A stretch of DNA of 64,000 nt from Streptomyces sp. NBS 14/10 (GCF_002224125.1 NZ_NCSM01000011.1:396585-460584); one strand, 5' to 3'. Shown: positions 9,244 through 20,227, counted from the first letter of the stretch. Numbers and translations are program-made. Notes: generated by a model not told the origin, from the sequence alone.

Positions 9244-12200
9244 GGCGCCAGTTCGGCGGCTGTGGGGGCCTCGAAGACGGTCTGCAGGTCAAGGCTGGTC
9301 CCAAACCGCGCGCGGACGCGGTTGACCAGGAGCATGGCGAGCAGTGAGTGCCCGCCCAGCTCGAAGAAACTGTCGTCCCGGCTGACAGCGGGTACCCCCA
9401 GGATATCGGCGAAGAGCTTGCACAGGGCTTCTTCCCGGGCGCTGCGGGGGTGTTGTGAGGTCGAGGCGGCCGCGTGGCCGGGGGCGGGCAGCGCGGCACG
9501 GTCCAGCTTGGCGTTGATGGTCAGCGGCAGTGCCTCCAGCTGCACGAAGGCCGACGGCACCATGTACGTGGGCAGGCGCTCGGCGAGCCGGTCGGCGAGC
9601 GCGGCCGTGTCCAGTGCGGCGTCGGTGTCCGATGTCACGTAGGCGACGAGTCGTTTGTCGCCCGGCCGGTCCTCGCGCAGTGTCACCACGGCACTCCGTA
9701 CTCCGGGCAGGGCCGTCAGGGTGGCTTCGATCTCTCCCGGCTCGATCCGGAAGCCGCGGAGCTTGACCTGGTCGTCGGCACGGCCCAGGTAGAGCAGGTC
9801 GCCGTCGGCCGTCCAGCGGACCATGTCACCGCTCCGGTACATCCGTTCCCCGGCCGCGCCGAACGGGCACGCGACGAAGCGGGTGGCCGTGAGTCCCGCG
9901 CGTCCGACGTATCCCCGGGTCACGCCCGGGCCCGCGAGATACAGCTCGCCGTCCACGCCGGGCGGCACCGGCCGCAGGGCATCGTCCAGGACGTATGCCT
10001 GGGTGCCGGCGATGGGTCCGCCGATGGTGACGGAGCGGCCCGGGGCCAGGAATGCGCCGGTGGATCCCACGGTGACCTCGGTCGGCCCGTAGAGATTGAA
10101 CAACGGGTTGTCGACGGACCAGAGGTCAGCCACCACCTGCGGGACCACCTCGGACCCGGTGACGATCGTCGTTCCGGCCGGCACGGCGGCCGAGGGCAGC
10201 ACGGACAGCAGCGTCGGCGAGATCCACACATGCGTCGCGCCGTGGGCGGGCGTACTGCCGTGCTCGGCCTCGGCGAGTGCCTCGGGCCGGATGAACCGGA
10301 GCCTCGCGCCGGTGAGCAGGGCCATGCCGATCTCCCACACGGACGCGTCGAAGCCGATCGAGGCCAACTGAAGCACCACGCTCTGCGGGCCGACTCCCAA
10401 GGCGGATGTGTGTGTGCTGATCAGCCTGGCGATCCCGGTGTGCGGGACCGCGACGCCCTTGGGCATCCCCGTGGAACCGGAGGTGTAGATCACGTACGCC
10501 GTGGAGGCGATCCGCAGCGGACCGAGCCGGTCGTCGTCGCTCACCTCGGTGTCGGGGAAGCCCGCCAGGTCGAGACCGCCCAGCACGGTGGTTTCGATGT
10601 CCGCGTCACCGAGCCGCGCGGGGTCGTCCACCAGCGCCATCGTGGCCGCGGTGTCCGCCAGCATGAAGGCCATGCGCGCCGGGGGATACGCCGGGTCGAT
10701 CGGCAGGTACACCCCGCCCGCGGTGAGCACCGCCAGCATGGCCACCAGGAGGCCGGGGCCGCGCTCCGCCGACACGGCGACGGGGACCTCGGGCCCCACT
10801 CCGCGCCCGATCAGACAGCGGGCCAGCCGGTTGACGCTCGCGCTCAGCTCGGCGTACGTGAGTCCCCCGGCGCCGTCCTCGACGGCGATGGCGCCCGGCC
10901 GCTGCCGCACCTGCTGCTCGAACAGGCCGGGGATGGTCGCCGGCTCGACCTCGGTGCCATGGCCCCATTCGGCGAGGATCCGCTTCCTCTCGTCGGGGAG
11001 GAGCACCTGGTAGGTGCTGAGCCGGGCGTCGGGGGCGGCCGTTGCCTGTTCCAGCAGCTGGACCAGCCGCCGGGCCAGGCTGAGCGCGGTCGCGGGGTCG
11101 TAGAGGTCCGTCGCGTATCCGAGGCTCAGCCTGAGCTCGGAGCCCCCGGAGCCGCGGCGCTCGCTGAACTCGAATTCGAGGTCGAACTTCGCGACGTCCA
11201 GGGGCGCCGGGCCGGGCTCGCAGCGAAGGCCGGGCAACTCGAGGGCGGCGCTGGTGGCATCGGTCCAGACAAGTGCGGTCTGGAAGAGGGGGTTGCGTGA
11301 CGGGGAGCGTGTCGGCTGGAGCTCTTCCACGAGCCGGTCGAAGGGAAACTGCTGGTGTTCGAAGGCGGCCAGATCGGTCGCGCGGACCCGGGCGAGCAGA
11401 TCGGAGAAGGCCGGGTCGCCGCTGGTGTCGGTGCGCAGGACCACGGTGTTGAGGAAATAGCCGACGAGGTCGTGCAGGGCGTGGTCGGGGCGTGCCGCGA
11501 CGACGGCGCCCAGCGGGATATCGGTGCCGGCGCCCAGCTGGGTGAAGAGGGCGGCCAGGGCGGCCTGGGCCACCATGAAGGGGGTGACCCCGTGGGTCCG
11601 GGCCAGCTGTCGCAGCCGCTGGTCCAGTGCCTGGTCGACCGGCAGTTCGACCAGGCCGCCGCGGCGGGAGGCGCGGGCCGGGCGGGGCCGGTCGGCGGGC
11701 AGCGTCAGCTCCTCGGGCAGACCGGCCAGGGCCGTACGCCAGTAGTCGAGCTGGTGGCTCTGCGCACCGGCCGGATCGCCGGCGTCCCCGAGCGCGTCCT
11801 CGTACCAGAGCGCGTAGTCCGCGTACTGGACGGGCAGCGGCTCCCAGCCGGGGGCCTCACCCCGGGTACGGGCCGCGTAGGCACGGGCCAGATCGGCGGT
11901 CAGCGGTCGCATGGACCAGGCGTCGATGGCGATGTGGTGGACGGTCAGGACGAGGGTGGAGTCCTGTGGGCCGGTGGCGATCAGTTCGGCGTGCAGCGGA
12001 AGGTCGGTGGACAGGTCGATGACATGGGCGCAGGCTCGGGCGATGGCCTGCTCCGCCTGCTCGGCCGTGGTGTCGGTGAACCGCGGCCGCGGCCGGGCCC
12101 GGTCGGCGGGAACGACGATCTGAACGGGCGCCCCGTCGCGTTCGGCATAGAGCGTACGCAGCGCCTCATGCCGCGCCGTGAGGTCGGCCAGTGCCGCGGT

Positions 12201-15200
12201 CAGTGCGTCGCGGTCCACCGGCCCCTGGATCCGGGTGACCATCGGGACATTGTGCGTCGCGTCGAGGCCGTGCAGCTGATGCAGGAACCACAGGCCACGC
12301 TGGACGGGGGCCAACGGCAGCACCTCGGGGCGCGGCACGACCGCCACCACCCCCGGTGGTGTCCGGTCGGCCGACTCCTCGGCGAGGCGCGGGGCCAGTT
12401 GGGCGACGGTCGGCGCTTCGAACAGGGTGCGCACCTTCAGCCGGACGCCGAACCGGACCCGGATGCGGTTGATCAGGCGGATGGCGAGCAGGGAATGACC
12501 GCCCAGGTCGAAGAAGCTGTCGTCGGGGCCGACCCGGGTCATGCCCAGCACCTCGGCGAACATCGCGCCCAGCGTCCGTTCTGGCTCGCCCAGGGCCGCC
12601 GCCCCATCGGGGCCGGGGACGTGCGCCGGGGACGTCGGAAGGGCCTTGCGGTCCAGCTTGCCGTTCGGCGTGAGCGGCAGGGCGTCGAGGGCGATGACGG
12701 CGGACGGGACCATGTACTCGGGAAGCGCCGACCGGACGTGATCGCGGAGCTCGGTGGCGTTCGGCACCCGGCCCGGCGCGGGCACCACATACGCCAGCAG
12801 CCGCTGTTCACGGGCCACCACGACGGTGCGGGCCACCGACTCGTGCAGGCCCAGGACCGCCTCGATCTCGCCGGGCTCGATCCGGAAGCCGTGCACCTTG
12901 ACCTGGTCGTCCACCCGGCCCAGGAACTCCAGCACGCCGTCCCGGGTCCGTCGGCCCAGGTCACCGGTGCGGTACATACGGGCGCCCGAGCCGTCGCCGT
13001 ACGGGTCGGCCACGAACCGCCCCGCGGTCAGGCCGGGGCCGGCCAGATAGCCATGGGCCAGCTGTGCGCCCGCGAGGTAGAGCTCCCCCACCGCGCCCGG
13101 GGGCACCGGCCGCAGGGCCGTGTCCAGGACGTAGACCCGGGTGTTCCAGACCGGGCGGCCGATGGGGACCGGTTCCACGCCGGGGATGACCTGGGCGGCC
13201 GTCACATCGACCGATGCCTCGGTCGGGCCGTAGAGGTTGTGCAGCTCGGCGGTCGGCAGGACCTGGTGGAAGCGTCCGGCGAGCGACGCGGGCAGGGCCT
13301 CGCCGCTGCAGATGACGCGCCGCAGAGTGGTGCACCCGACCGCTGACGGCTCTGCCTCGAGCGCGTCCAGAAACGCTTCGAGCATCGACGGCACGAAGTG
13401 CGCCGTGGTGATCCCCTCGGACTCGATGAGCTCGGAGAGATAGGCCGGGTCGCGGTGGCCGTCGGGCTCGGCCACGACCAGCGTGGCCCCGGTGATCAGC
13501 GGCAGGAAGAACTCCCACACCGACACGTCGAAGCTCGCGGAGGTCTTCTGGAGCACGCGGTCGGCGGCGCTCAGCCCGTACTCGTCCCGCATCCACAGCA
13601 GTCGGTTGACTATGCCCGCGTGCGGCACGACCACACCCTTGGGGCGGCCGGTGGAGCCCGATGTGTAGATCACGTACGCCGGCAGGCTCGGAGCGTACGC
13701 CTTCGGCAACTCACCGGGCGGGCCGTCCGGCGCCGCCCCGTCCAGGATGAGGACCGGACGGGCGTCGTCCAGCATGAAGGCGGTCCGCTCGGCCGGATAC
13801 CGGGTGTCCAGCGGCAGATAGGCCGCCCCGGTACGGTGCACCGCGAGCAGCGTCGCCACCAGTTCCACCGAGCGCGGCAGCGCGACCGCCACCGTCTCCC
13901 CCGGCCCCGCGCCTTTCCCGGCGAGCACCCGCGCCAGCCGCTCCACCCGTGCGTCCAGGTCCGCGTACGTCAGCCGCTCATCCCGGAAGACCAGCGCGGT
14001 CGCGTCGGGTGTCCGCGCCACCTGCGCCCGGAACAGCTCCGGAAGGGTGGTGGACGGCACCTCGTGGGCCGTGTCGTTCCACCCGTCCACGGCCCACGCG
14101 CGCTCGTCCGCGACCAGCACGTCCAGTCGGCCCACCGGCTGTTCCGGGTCCGCCGCCACTTGCTCAAGCAGGCGGACCAGTCGCTGTGCGAGCGATTCGG
14201 CCGTGTGCGGGTCGAAGAGATCGCGACGGTAGGCGATCCGGCCGTGAAGGCGGCCGTCGGGCCCCTGTTCGGCGAGATCGAAGGCGAGATCGAAGGCGAG
14301 GTCGAACCGGAGGTCGTACGCGTCCCGGAGGTCGTACGCGTCCCGGAGGTCGTACGCGTCCCGGAGGTCGTACGCGTCCGCCGCGAGTGGGCCCACCATC
14401 ACCTGGCAGAGCGGATGCTGTGCTGGATCGAACGGCAGGTCCTGGTGCTCGTGGGCGGTCAGGAGCGTGGCATGGACCTGGGTGAGAAGGTCGTCGAAGC
14501 CGATGTCCCCGGAGAGGTCGATGCGCAGTACCAGGGTGTTCGCGAAGCGGCCGATCAGGTCCCGCGGCTCTCCGTGGGGTCGGCCGGAGACCGGTATGCC
14601 GAGCGGGATGTCGTCGCCCGCGCCGACCCGGTGCAGCAGGGCGGCGACGGCTGCCTGCGCCACCGTCGACATGCTGATGCCTCGGCCGAGGGCCGATTCG
14701 CGCAGCGCCCGCGCCGCTTCCGCGCCGACCGTGAAGTCCACGGTGGCGGCCTGTCGGCCGGGCACCTGCCCCCGAGGCCGGTCGACGGGCAACCTCAGCT
14801 CCTCGGGCAGGCCGACCAACTGATCTGCCCAGTAGTCGCGTTGCCGATCTCCCAGCCGCTCGAGCCGGTTGGCCGTCTCGGTCACGTGATCGGCGTAACG
14901 GGGCGCAGGGCCCCACTGTGGCGCCCTGCCACCCGTGCGCGCCGTGTAGGCGGTGTCGAAATCCCTGAGCAGCGGGCGTACGGACCAGGCGTCGATGGCG
15001 ATGTGGTGGACGGTCAGGACGAGGGTGGAGTCCTGTGGGCCGGTGGCGATGAGTTCGGCGTGCAGCGGAAGGTCGGTGGACAGGTCGATGACGTGGGCGC
15101 AGGCTCGGGCGATGGCCTGCTCCGCCTGCTCGGCCGTGGTGTCGGTGAACCGCGGCCGCGGCCGGGCCCGGTCGGCGGGAACGACGATCTGAACGGGCGC

Positions 15201-15449
15201 CCCGTCGCGTTCGGCATAGAGCGTACGCAGCGCCTCATGCCGCGCCGTGAGGTCCGTCAGCGCGGCGGTGAGCGCCTCCTGGTCCACCACGCCCGGGATC
15301 CGGGTCACCATCGGGACATTGTGCTTCCCATCGGGGCCGTGCAGCTGATACCGGGACCACGGGCCACGCTGCGCCGGGGACAAAGGCAGCACTTCAGGGC
15401 GAGATGCCGTTGACGCCGCGGGACCATGTGAGGACTTCTTTTCGGGCAT
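9186..15449 (-). CDS. Non-ribosomal peptide synthetase, two modules (C-A-T-C-A-T)
   Basis: About 2087 residues: C1 (20-440), A1 (455-955), T1 (phosphopantetheine Ser about 986), C2 (1075-1500), A2 (1520-2005), T2 (Ser about 2035). Both C domains keep the HHxxxD motif but read HHIAIDA, with Ala for the usual Gly, and C1's first motif is altered (SPAQRGPW). Aligning by eye to the ten GrsA pocket positions, A1 reads DVWHISLVDK, essentially the serine code, and A2 reads DAWWITLVGK, which I cannot assign. There is no epimerisation or thioesterase domain, so the chain must pass on in trans. ATG 15449 is chosen for AGG nine bases upstream; ATG 15455 is possible. The gene carries two in-frame minisatellites in C1 and a near-identical 273-bp stretch shared by C1 and C2. 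Confidence 0.93.
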   Translation of the reverse strand: MPEKKSSHGPAASTASRPEVLPLSPAQRGPWSRYQLHGPDGKHNVPMVTRIPGVVDQEALTAALTDLTARHEALRTLYAERDGAPVQIVVPADRARPRPRFTDTTAEQAEQAIARACAHVIDLSTDLPLHAELIATGPQDSTLVLTVHHIAIDAWSVRPLLRDFDTAYTARTGGRAPQWGPAPRYADHVTETANRLERLGDRQRDYWADQLVGLPEELRLPVDRPRGQVPGRQAATVDFTVGAEAARALRESALGRGISMSTVAQAAVAALLHRVGAGDDIPLGIPVSGRPHGEPRDLIGRFANTLVLRIDLSGDIGFDDLLTQVHATLLTAHEHQDLPFDPAQHPLCQVMVGPLAADAYDLRDAYDLRDAYDLRDAYDLRFDLAFDLAFDLAEQGPDGRLHGRIAYRRDLFDPHTAESLAQRLVRLLEQVAADPEQPVGRLDVLVADERAWAVDGWNDTAHEVPSTTLPELFRAQVARTPDATALVFRDERLTYADLDARVERLARVLAGKGAGPGETVAVALPRSVELVATLLAVHRTGAAYLPLDTRYPAERTAFMLDDARPVLILDGAAPDGPPGELPKAYAPSLPAYVIYTSGSTGRPKGVVVPHAGIVNRLLWMRDEYGLSAADRVLQKTSASFDVSVWEFFLPLITGATLVVAEPDGHRDPAYLSELIESEGITTAHFVPSMLEAFLDALEAEPSAVGCTTLRRVICSGEALPASLAGRFHQVLPTAELHNLYGPTEASVDVTAAQVIPGVEPVPIGRPVWNTRVYVLDTALRPVPPGAVGELYLAGAQLAHGYLAGPGLTAGRFVADPYGDGSGARMYRTGDLGRRTRDGVLEFLGRVDDQVKVHGFRIEPGEIEAVLGLHESVARTVVVAREQRLLAYVVPAPGRVPNATELRDHVRSALPEYMVPSAVIALDALPLTPNGKLDRKALPTSPAHVPGPDGAAALGEPERTLGAMFAEVLGMTRVGPDDSFFDLGGHSLLAIRLINRIRVRFGVRLKVRTLFEAPTVAQLAPRLAEESADRTPPGVVAVVPRPEVLPLAPVQRGLWFLHQLHGLDATHNVPMVTRIQGPVDRDALTAALADLTARHEALRTLYAERDGAPVQIVVPADRARPRPRFTDTTAEQAEQAIARACAHVIDLSTDLPLHAELIATGPQDSTLVLTVHHIAIDAWSMRPLTADLARAYAARTRGEAPGWEPLPVQYADYALWYEDALGDAGDPAGAQSHQLDYWRTALAGLPEELTLPADRPRPARASRRGGLVELPVDQALDQRLRQLARTHGVTPFMVAQAALAALFTQLGAGTDIPLGAVVAARPDHALHDLVGYFLNTVVLRTDTSGDPAFSDLLARVRATDLAAFEHQQFPFDRLVEELQPTRSPSRNPLFQTALVWTDATSAALELPGLRCEPGPAPLDVAKFDLEFEFSERRGSGGSELRLSLGYATDLYDPATALSLARRLVQLLEQATAAPDARLSTYQVLLPDERKRILAEWGHGTEVEPATIPGLFEQQVRQRPGAIAVEDGAGGLTYAELSASVNRLARCLIGRGVGPEVPVAVSAERGPGLLVAMLAVLTAGGVYLPIDPAYPPARMAFMLADTAATMALVDDPARLGDADIETTVLGGLDLAGFPDTEVSDDDRLGPLRIASTAYVIYTSGSTGMPKGVAVPHTGIARLISTHTSALGVGPQSVVLQLASIGFDASVWEIGMALLTGARLRFIRPEALAEAEHGSTPAHGATHVWISPTLLSVLPSAAVPAGTTIVTGSEVVPQVVADLWSVDNPLFNLYGPTEVTVGSTGAFLAPGRSVTIGGPIAGTQAYVLDDALRPVPPGVDGELYLAGPGVTRGYVGRAGLTATRFVACPFGAAGERMYRSGDMVRWTADGDLLYLGRADDQVKLRGFRIEPGEIEATLTALPGVRSAVVTLREDRPGDKRLVAYVTSDTDAALDTAALADRLAERLPTYMVPSAFVQLEALPLTINAKLDRAALPAPGHAAASTSQHPRSAREEALCKLFADILGVPAVSRDDSFFELGGHSLLAMLLVNRVRARFGTSLDLQTVFEAPTAAELAPHLDNGRRARPVLRPRDRS
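11913..12185 (-). repeat. 273-bp near-identical repeat, copy in NRPS1 C2
   Basis: This stretch, coding the C-domain segment from the [11 protein letters not shown] region through HHIAIDAWS, matches 14982-15254 with only two base differences that I can find, while the flanking C-domain sequence diverges quickly. The sharp edges suggest recent gene conversion or duplication between the two C domains. Confidence 0.9.
14271..14306 (-). repeat. 12-bp tandem repeat, 3 copies, inside NRPS1 C1
   Basis: Three copies of GGCGAGATCGAA (the third with one change) encode Phe-Asp-Leu-Ala three times in a row. It adjoins a second, 18-bp array two bases away. Both keep the reading frame. Confidence 0.92.
14309..14380 (-). 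repeat. 18-bp tandem repeat, 4 copies, inside NRPS1 C1
   Basis: Four head-to-tail copies of GGAGGTCGTACGCGTCCC, the last differing in one base. They encode the hexapeptide AYDLRD four times (about residues 357-380), where C domains normally have one short strand entering the second subdomain. Copies are contiguous with no spacers, so this is a minisatellite and not a CRISPR. It adds about 18-24 residues to the domain. Confidence 0.95.
14982..15254 (-). repeat. 273-bp near-identical repeat, copy in NRPS1 C1
   Basis: Partner of 11913-12185, two mismatches over 273 bp. The encoded segment includes the catalytic HHxxxD region, so both C domains have the same active-site surroundings even though the rest of each domain differs. 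Confidence 0.9.
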
Positions 15450-15593
15450 TACCATCGACCTGCCAATCTTCGCTCACACTATGGCGTCAACCACTGGGGT
15501 CCGCAGCTTAATTGTGCTCCGTGGCACGTCGGCCGAGGATGCCGTCTGTGATGTTTACGGAATCGCGGGGCACTCGAAAGGGATATATCGCAA

Positions 15594-16628
15594 ATGAATG
15601 ATTTCGAACCTCGCCTGATAGAGGCGCTGCAACCGGTGCGCCACTTCTTCCTGGCGCAGGCGATCGAGTTCGGCCTGACCTCCGGGCTGCTGGACGAACT
15701 GGCTGCCGACCGGACGACAGCCGACCGATCACCGGCGAATGTGGCGAAACGGTTGAGCATGGACCCCGACCGCCTCCTCGGCCTCCTGCGCTACTTCGCG
15801 GCCGAGGGCATCGTGCGCGATCCCGAGACCTCCCCGCGGCTGACGCACAAGGGGGAGGAGGCGCGTCGGTTCCGGCCGTGGTACGAGCTGCTGATCGGCG
15901 GGTATTCCGCGACCCTTGGGGAACTGCCGGCCGTCATGGCCGACCCGAGGGCGTATGCGGGACGTAACGGCGGCATGGTGGGCCTGGGCAGCTGCGGGAT
16001 CAGCCGCCACGATGCCATACCTCTGGTACGGCGCCTGCTGGCGCTGCTGCCGGAAGAGCCCGCGGTCGTGGTCGATCTCGGCTGCGGGGACGGCTCGTTC
16101 CTGCTCGAAATCCGCGCGGACGGGGGCCGGGGAATCGGCATCGACCCGGACGCGAGCAGTATCGCGCGCGCCCGTGCGCTCTCCCGTGAACAAGGACGCG
16201 GGGCGGAGATGACGTTCGATGTGTCCACGGCTCAGGATTTCCTGTCCCGCAAACTCGATCTGCCGCACCGCTCGGTCTGCTTCATCACGGCGTTTTCCCT
16301 TCAGGAAGTACTGGAACAGCGCGACCGCGGGGCAGTGGTCGACCTTGTGCGCTCCGCGCTCGAGCAGGCGCCGGAGTCCTATCTGATTGTTGTGGAGGTC
16401 GACCATCGGCCTACCGACCCCGCTGTCATGAGGCATGGCCTGGGGCTGGCCTACTACAATCCCTATTACCTGTTGCACCAGGTGACGGAGCAGCGGCTCG
16501 AGACCACCGAATTCTGGCGGGACCTCTTCGCCGAAGCGGGTGGCTCGGTCGTCGAATGTCTGACCACTGACCCGGAGGTCGACTCGACCGGCCTTGAACT
16601 CGGCTTCCTTGTCCGGAAGGCCGGTTAG
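15594..16628 (+). CDS. SAM-dependent methyltransferase, resembles 2-ketoarginine (alpha-keto acid C-) methyltransferases
   Basis: A 344-residue class I methyltransferase. Residues about 1-100 are a helical winged-helix cap, and the SAM-binding motif VVDLGCGDGSF lies at about 156-166 with the acidic strand end GIGIDPD. The segment GGMVGLGSCGISRHDAIPLVRRLL before the SAM motif reminds me of the MrsA/MppJ group, which methylates the beta carbon of alpha-keto acids such as 2-ketoarginine; this is from memory, not from an alignment. The neighbours are a PLP aminotransferase and an arginine-dependent amidinotransferase, so beta-methylation of a guanidino keto acid is an attractive inference. Its stop overlaps the convergent aminotransferase stop by 4 bp. 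AAGGGA precedes the ATG. Confidence 0.8.
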   Translation: MNDFEPRLIEALQPVRHFFLAQAIEFGLTSGLLDELAADRTTADRSPANVAKRLSMDPDRLLGLLRYFAAEGIVRDPETSPRLTHKGEEARRFRPWYELLIGGYSATLGELPAVMADPRAYAGRNGGMVGLGSCGISRHDAIPLVRRLLALLPEEPAVVVDLGCGDGSFLLEIRADGGRGIGIDPDASSIARARALSREQGRGAEMTFDVSTAQDFLSRKLDLPHRSVCFITAFSLQEVLEQRDRGAVVDLVRSALEQAPESYLIVVEVDHRPTDPAVMRHGLGLAYYNPYYLLHQVTEQRLETTEFWRDLFAEAGGSVVECLTTDPEVDSTGLELGFLVRKAG

Positions 16629-17794
16629 GTCCGCTGCCGGACTTCCCAAGCGGCCATGGCCCGGTCGAGCAGTGCGAGACCTTCCTGGATCATCCGGGGT
16701 GCCAGGCCGGTGGGAAAGCGAATGAATCCCGGGATCACCGGAGCGTAGTTCTCCGATGTCGTGAGCACGAGCCGGTATTCGTCGAGAGCGAAGTCGGCGA
16801 AAGCCTCGACATCGGCCATCCCGAGGTCCATCCAGAGCTGGGTGCCACCGTTCGGCAGCGGGGCGTCAAGGAGGTGATGACCGGCCGCGCCGCACCGTAC
16901 GGCGTCGCGGCCGGCCCGAACCCCGTCGACCAGCGCGGCATTTCCATGGCCGATGACCACCGCCGCGAGCTGCTGCGCCCGACTGTTGATCGAAACGGCC
17001 TCCCACTCCAGACGGGGGACGATTCGGCCGACCGTCTCTTCATGCCCGGTGATCCAGCCGATCCGGTCGCCGGGCCGTCCGTAGTTTTTCGACATGGAGT
17101 TCACCACGACCAGGTCGGGCCTGCCGACCGCCAGATCGACGGGAGCAGCGCAGAATTCCCGCCCGAAGGAGAAGGAATCGTAGACGGCGTCGTAGACCAC
17201 CAGGACGTCGTGCGCGTCCGCGAACTTGCTCAGGAAACGCGGATACCCGGCCGCCGCCGTGGCTCCTGTGGGGTTGTGCGGGAAATTGACGTACAGGACC
17301 GTGGGCTCGCCGCACATGGGGGCGAGCACGTCCCAGTCCTCCGCCGACCCCGTGAGCGCAGCCGTCTCGACCGCCAGCCCTGCCGCCAGCATCGCGTCGT
17401 GCACTCCGCGGAACACCGGAGCCTGGCAGACCGCCTTCCGGTATCCCCTGGCGACGCCGTCCCGGAACACAAGCCCCAGAGCGTGCATTCCGCCGGCACT
17501 GACGACGATGTTCGACGGATGTACGGCCGCGCTTCCGGACATCTCGCGCTCGCGCCGGGCTATGGCCTCGCGCAGGACCGGCAGCCCCTGCGAAGGCGCG
17601 TAGAAGTACGGAGCGTCGTCGGAATCCGGAGAAGCCGTACGGGATTCCGGCCGCTTCCCCTCCGGCCAGCAGGGAACGTTCTCCACAAGAACCGACCATG
17701 GTTCGTCGGGCCGCGACTCGGCGATCGCCAGCCGGCGCTGCAGGGCGGACACAGCCGGTGTTGCGAGGTTCTTTTCGATGAACTCCGATCGCAT
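16625..17794 (-). CDS. PLP-dependent fold-type I aminotransferase
   Basis: A 389-residue class I/II aminotransferase-fold enzyme. The motifs visible are NPTG (Asn174), the Asp of VVYDAVY (Asp202, with Tyr205) and the Schiff-base lysine in NSMSKNYGRPGDR (Lys236), with a C-terminal arginine in GFIRFP. The ATG at 17794 overlaps the amidinotransferase stop as TGATG, so the two are translationally coupled. Related secondary-metabolism enzymes include arginine transaminases (MrsB-like), the arginine oxidase MppP and capreomycidine synthase VioD. I cannot tell which chemistry applies. With the ketoarginine-type methyltransferase next door, interconversion of arginine (or another guanidino acid) and its keto acid is the simplest reading. 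Confidence 0.85.
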   Translation of the reverse strand: MRSEFIEKNLATPAVSALQRRLAIAESRPDEPWSVLVENVPCWPEGKRPESRTASPDSDDAPYFYAPSQGLPVLREAIARREREMSGSAAVHPSNIVVSAGGMHALGLVFRDGVARGYRKAVCQAPVFRGVHDAMLAAGLAVETAALTGSAEDWDVLAPMCGEPTVLYVNFPHNPTGATAAAGYPRFLSKFADAHDVLVVYDAVYDSFSFGREFCAAPVDLAVGRPDLVVVNSMSKNYGRPGDRIGWITGHEETVGRIVPRLEWEAVSINSRAQQLAAVVIGHGNAALVDGVRAGRDAVRCGAAGHHLLDAPLPNGGTQLWMDLGMADVEAFADFALDEYRLVLTTSENYAPVIPGFIRFPTGLAPRMIQEGLALLDRAMAAWEVRQRT

Positions 17795-18846
17795 CAGCGG
17801 TACGTCTCCAGTGTTCCGGTTCTGCGGATGTCGAGGGAGACGCAGTGGAACGATCCGCCCAGGGTGCGCGCGTGGGTGAGGCGCATCGGAAGGACGTTGA
17901 TCCCGTGCTTCTCCAGAGCGCGGAGAAGCGCGGGCTGGCGCTCGTCCGCCACCACCAGATCCTCCCTGATGACCAGGAGGTTCATGCCGACCCAGGGGGA
18001 ACCGTAGGGGTACTCCCCCGCATACTCGGTCTCGGTCATTTCGGGGCACCAGAGATGGTCCCAGCCGCGGAGGTAGTCCGGCATGTTGTTGTCGTTGACG
18101 CGCTCAGGATTGAGGAGTACGAGTCCGGGCCGGAGCGGGACGATGGTGGTGTCGATATGGGTTCCGGTGTAGATGTCACGGCAGGGATGAACCGTGTAGG
18201 TGTCCCCCAGCGCCGACTGGAGCCATTTCCAGCCCAGTTCGTTTCCGCTGTCCGACACCAGATACAGCAGATCGGTCCCGCAGCGCATCACGTTGGCCGC
18301 GTCGAATGCCGGTTCCAGGTTTCCGAGCCGCCGTCCGGGCTCCGCGTCCATGTCGTACATGTCGTCGCCGAGCCGTGGCTTCGGCGCCGATATCCAGCGC
18401 GCTCCGCTTTCAAAGAACTCCAGCAGCATGTTCTTGTAGGCGAAGGGTTCCAGGAATCTCGACCGAAGAACCATGGGGGTCTCGATGACGGTTCTGCCCA
18501 CGGTCAGAAAGACATCGCGCGGGCAGTAGTCGTAGAAGCCGTCGGTCTGCCAGTCCGGGGTGGCGAGCTTCGCCGCGTGATCGCGGGCCTCGGGCCGCCG
18601 GACCTTCACGCCGATTTTCGTGAGCTCATCGCAGAGCATGGACAACTCATGCTCGGTCTCCTCGACAATATGGCGCGCATACGGACCGGAAGGGATTTTG
18701 TCTACCGTGCCGTATTCCGGGTACTCCAGAGTGAACAGGCCCTTGTCGGGGATCGGTACGCGGGCGCCGGTCGCGGTGCCGATGATGACTTCTTCGAGCG
18801 GATCCCACTCGTTGTGCACATCGACCAGACTAAACGGATTTGTCAC
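17794..18846 (-). CDS. Arginine-dependent amidinotransferase (AGAT/StrB family)
   Basis: A 350-residue enzyme that moves the amidino group of arginine to an amine acceptor, releasing ornithine. Family marks are clear: N-terminal HNEWDPLEEVIIG, YCPRDVF, the GTHIDTT histidine motif, and the nucleophilic cysteine near the C-terminus in GGSFHC (about Cys335). The GTG at 18846 is chosen because GGGGAGGGG stands six bases upstream; earlier in-frame starts have no ribosome site and would add an atypical tail. It heads a coupled operon with the aminotransferase, and its promoter region is shared with the divergent MFS/NRPS operon. The acceptor is unknown; glycine, beta-alanine or a diamino acid are possible. 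Presence in an NRPS cluster implies a guanidino building block. Confidence 0.92.
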   Translation of the reverse strand: MTNPFSLVDVHNEWDPLEEVIIGTATGARVPIPDKGLFTLEYPEYGTVDKIPSGPYARHIVEETEHELSMLCDELTKIGVKVRRPEARDHAAKLATPDWQTDGFYDYCPRDVFLTVGRTVIETPMVLRSRFLEPFAYKNMLLEFFESGARWISAPKPRLGDDMYDMDAEPGRRLGNLEPAFDAANVMRCGTDLLYLVSDSGNELGWKWLQSALGDTYTVHPCRDIYTGTHIDTTIVPLRPGLVLLNPERVNDNNMPDYLRGWDHLWCPEMTETEYAGEYPYGSPWVGMNLLVIREDLVVADERQPALLRALEKHGINVLPMRLTHARTLGGSFHCVSLDIRRTGTLETYR

Positions 18847-18994
18847 GGCAAACCCCTCCCCGTCGCCCGCATACGCCGTCATGACTGCGGGCAATCTAGG
18901 AGATTCCGCGGCCCGGCGACAAGCCTTGCACATTTGATCTCGGCCCTGAAATCATGGCCGAATTATTTTGGGCGGTGGCAAGCGGGGGCAGGGC

Positions 18995-20227
18995 ATGGCG
19001 TCGGCTGAAGCGGGTGAGACGACCGCGGGTTTGCGTCCGCTGCGCAGGAACTGGCGGTTTCAGCTGCTGTGGGGAGGTGCCGCGGCATCGCTGCTCGGCT
19101 CCCGCATGTCCACCACCGCGTATCCGCTCCTGTTGCTGGCGATGACCGGATCGACGTTCGCCGCCGGAGCGTTCAGCGGAGTGCAGCTTCTGACGCAGGT
19201 GCTCTTCGGGATCCACGCGGGCACTGTCGCGGACCGTCACGACCGCAGGGTGGTCCTCATCGTGGCCGACGGGCTGCGCTTCCTGGCGTCCCTGACCGTC
19301 CCCCTCGCCCTCGCGATGGACCGGCTGACCCTCACCCACATCCTGCTGGTCGCGGTGGTGGTCGGCGCCACCATGGCGTACGCGTTTCCGGTCCGGACGC
19401 TCGCGATTCGCTCGGTCGTGCCCAAGGCGCAGCTGCGGCAGGCACTCGCCCAGGACGGCTTGCGGACCAACGGTACGGGGCTACTGGGGCCGCCGCTGGC
19501 GGGATTCCTCTTCGGGATCGGCCGTTCGGCTCCGTTCATCGGCGCGACTGTCGGCTCGCTGCTCTCGTTCGGCGCGGCCTGCGCGGTCCCGTTCGACGGC
19601 AAGGCGGAGACGAGCGGGGGGAAGGCGCGCGGCGGAGCCCTGGAGGGAATCCTCTTCCTGGCCCGGAGCCCGCTGCTGCGGGCCACGGTGGGCATCACCT
19701 TCGCGCTCTATCTGGTCTGTTCCGCCACGGTGCTGTCGTGCCTGGTGCTCCTGCAGCGCGAGGGGGTCGGCAGCGCCGGCATCGGCCTCGCCCTGTCCGG
19801 CGAGGCGGTGGGCGGGATCGTCGGGGTGCTCTTCGTCAGCCGGCTGCACCGGCTGATGGGCCCCGGGAAGCTGCTGATCGCCGCGTCCTGGCTCTATGTG
19901 CCGCCGCTCCTGGTGCTGCCGCTGTCCAGCAGCCCGGTCCTGGTCTTCTTCGTACTCGCGGTGATGCTGCTCAGCGACCCGTCGCTCGATGTGATGACCG
20001 ATGTGCTGATCTTCCAACAGGTCCCCGACGAGCTGAGGGGCCGGGTCATGGCCGCGACCTTCATGCTCTTCACCCTGGGAATGCCCGCCGGGACGCTCGG
20101 CAGCGGCCTGCTGCTCGACTTCCTGTCGCCCGGCGCCATGTTCACACTGCTCGCGGCGGTACTGGCGGTCGCTCTGGTACCCCTCACCCTCAACCGCACA
20201 CTGTGGGAGTCCGGATGGCCGGCCTGA
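18995..20227 (+). CDS. MFS transporter, probable peptide exporter
   Basis: About 410 residues with roughly twelve hydrophobic segments and the motif-A-like loop [10 protein letters not shown] between TM2 and TM3. It belongs to the MFS_3/enterobactin-exporter-like group often found in siderophore and NRPS clusters. ATG 18995 follows a GGGGGCAGGG stretch; an in-frame TTG at 18968 is less likely. Its last codons overlap the start of the next NRPS gene by 13 bp (ATG at 20215), so the exporter and the terminating synthetase should be made together. The intergenic 18847-18994 must hold divergent promoters for this operon and for the amidinotransferase. Confidence 0.88.
   Translation: MASAEAGETTAGLRPLRRNWRFQLLWGGAAASLLGSRMSTTAYPLLLLAMTGSTFAAGAFSGVQLLTQVLFGIHAGTVADRHDRRVVLIVADGLRFLASLTVPLALAMDRLTLTHILLVAVVVGATMAYAFPVRTLAIRSVVPKAQLRQALAQDGLRTNGTGLLGPPLAGFLFGIGRSAPFIGATVGSLLSFGAACAVPFDGKAETSGGKARGGALEGILFLARSPLLRATVGITFALYLVCSATVLSCLVLLQREGVGSAGIGLALSGEAVGGIVGVLFVSRLHRLMGPGKLLIAASWLYVPPLLVLPLSSSPVLVFFVLAVMLLSDPSLDVMTDVLIFQQVPDELRGRVMAATFMLFTLGMPAGTLGSGLLLDFLSPGAMFTLLAAVLAVALVPLTLNRTLWESGWPA

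Noticed and set aside
14271..14380. CRISPR-like repeat array
   Set aside because: Units are 12 and 18 bp, contiguous and in frame with no spacers, and no cas genes are present. It is a coding minisatellite.
11355..15413. Long plus-strand frames opposite NRPS1
   Set aside because: They mirror the third-position GC pattern of the real NRPS gene, and their translations show no family motifs.
16625..17794. Naming the aminotransferase vioD or mppP
   Set aside because: The motifs are shared by many fold-type I enzymes, and no companion hydroxylase (VioC or MppO type) is present, so a specific name would be unsupported.
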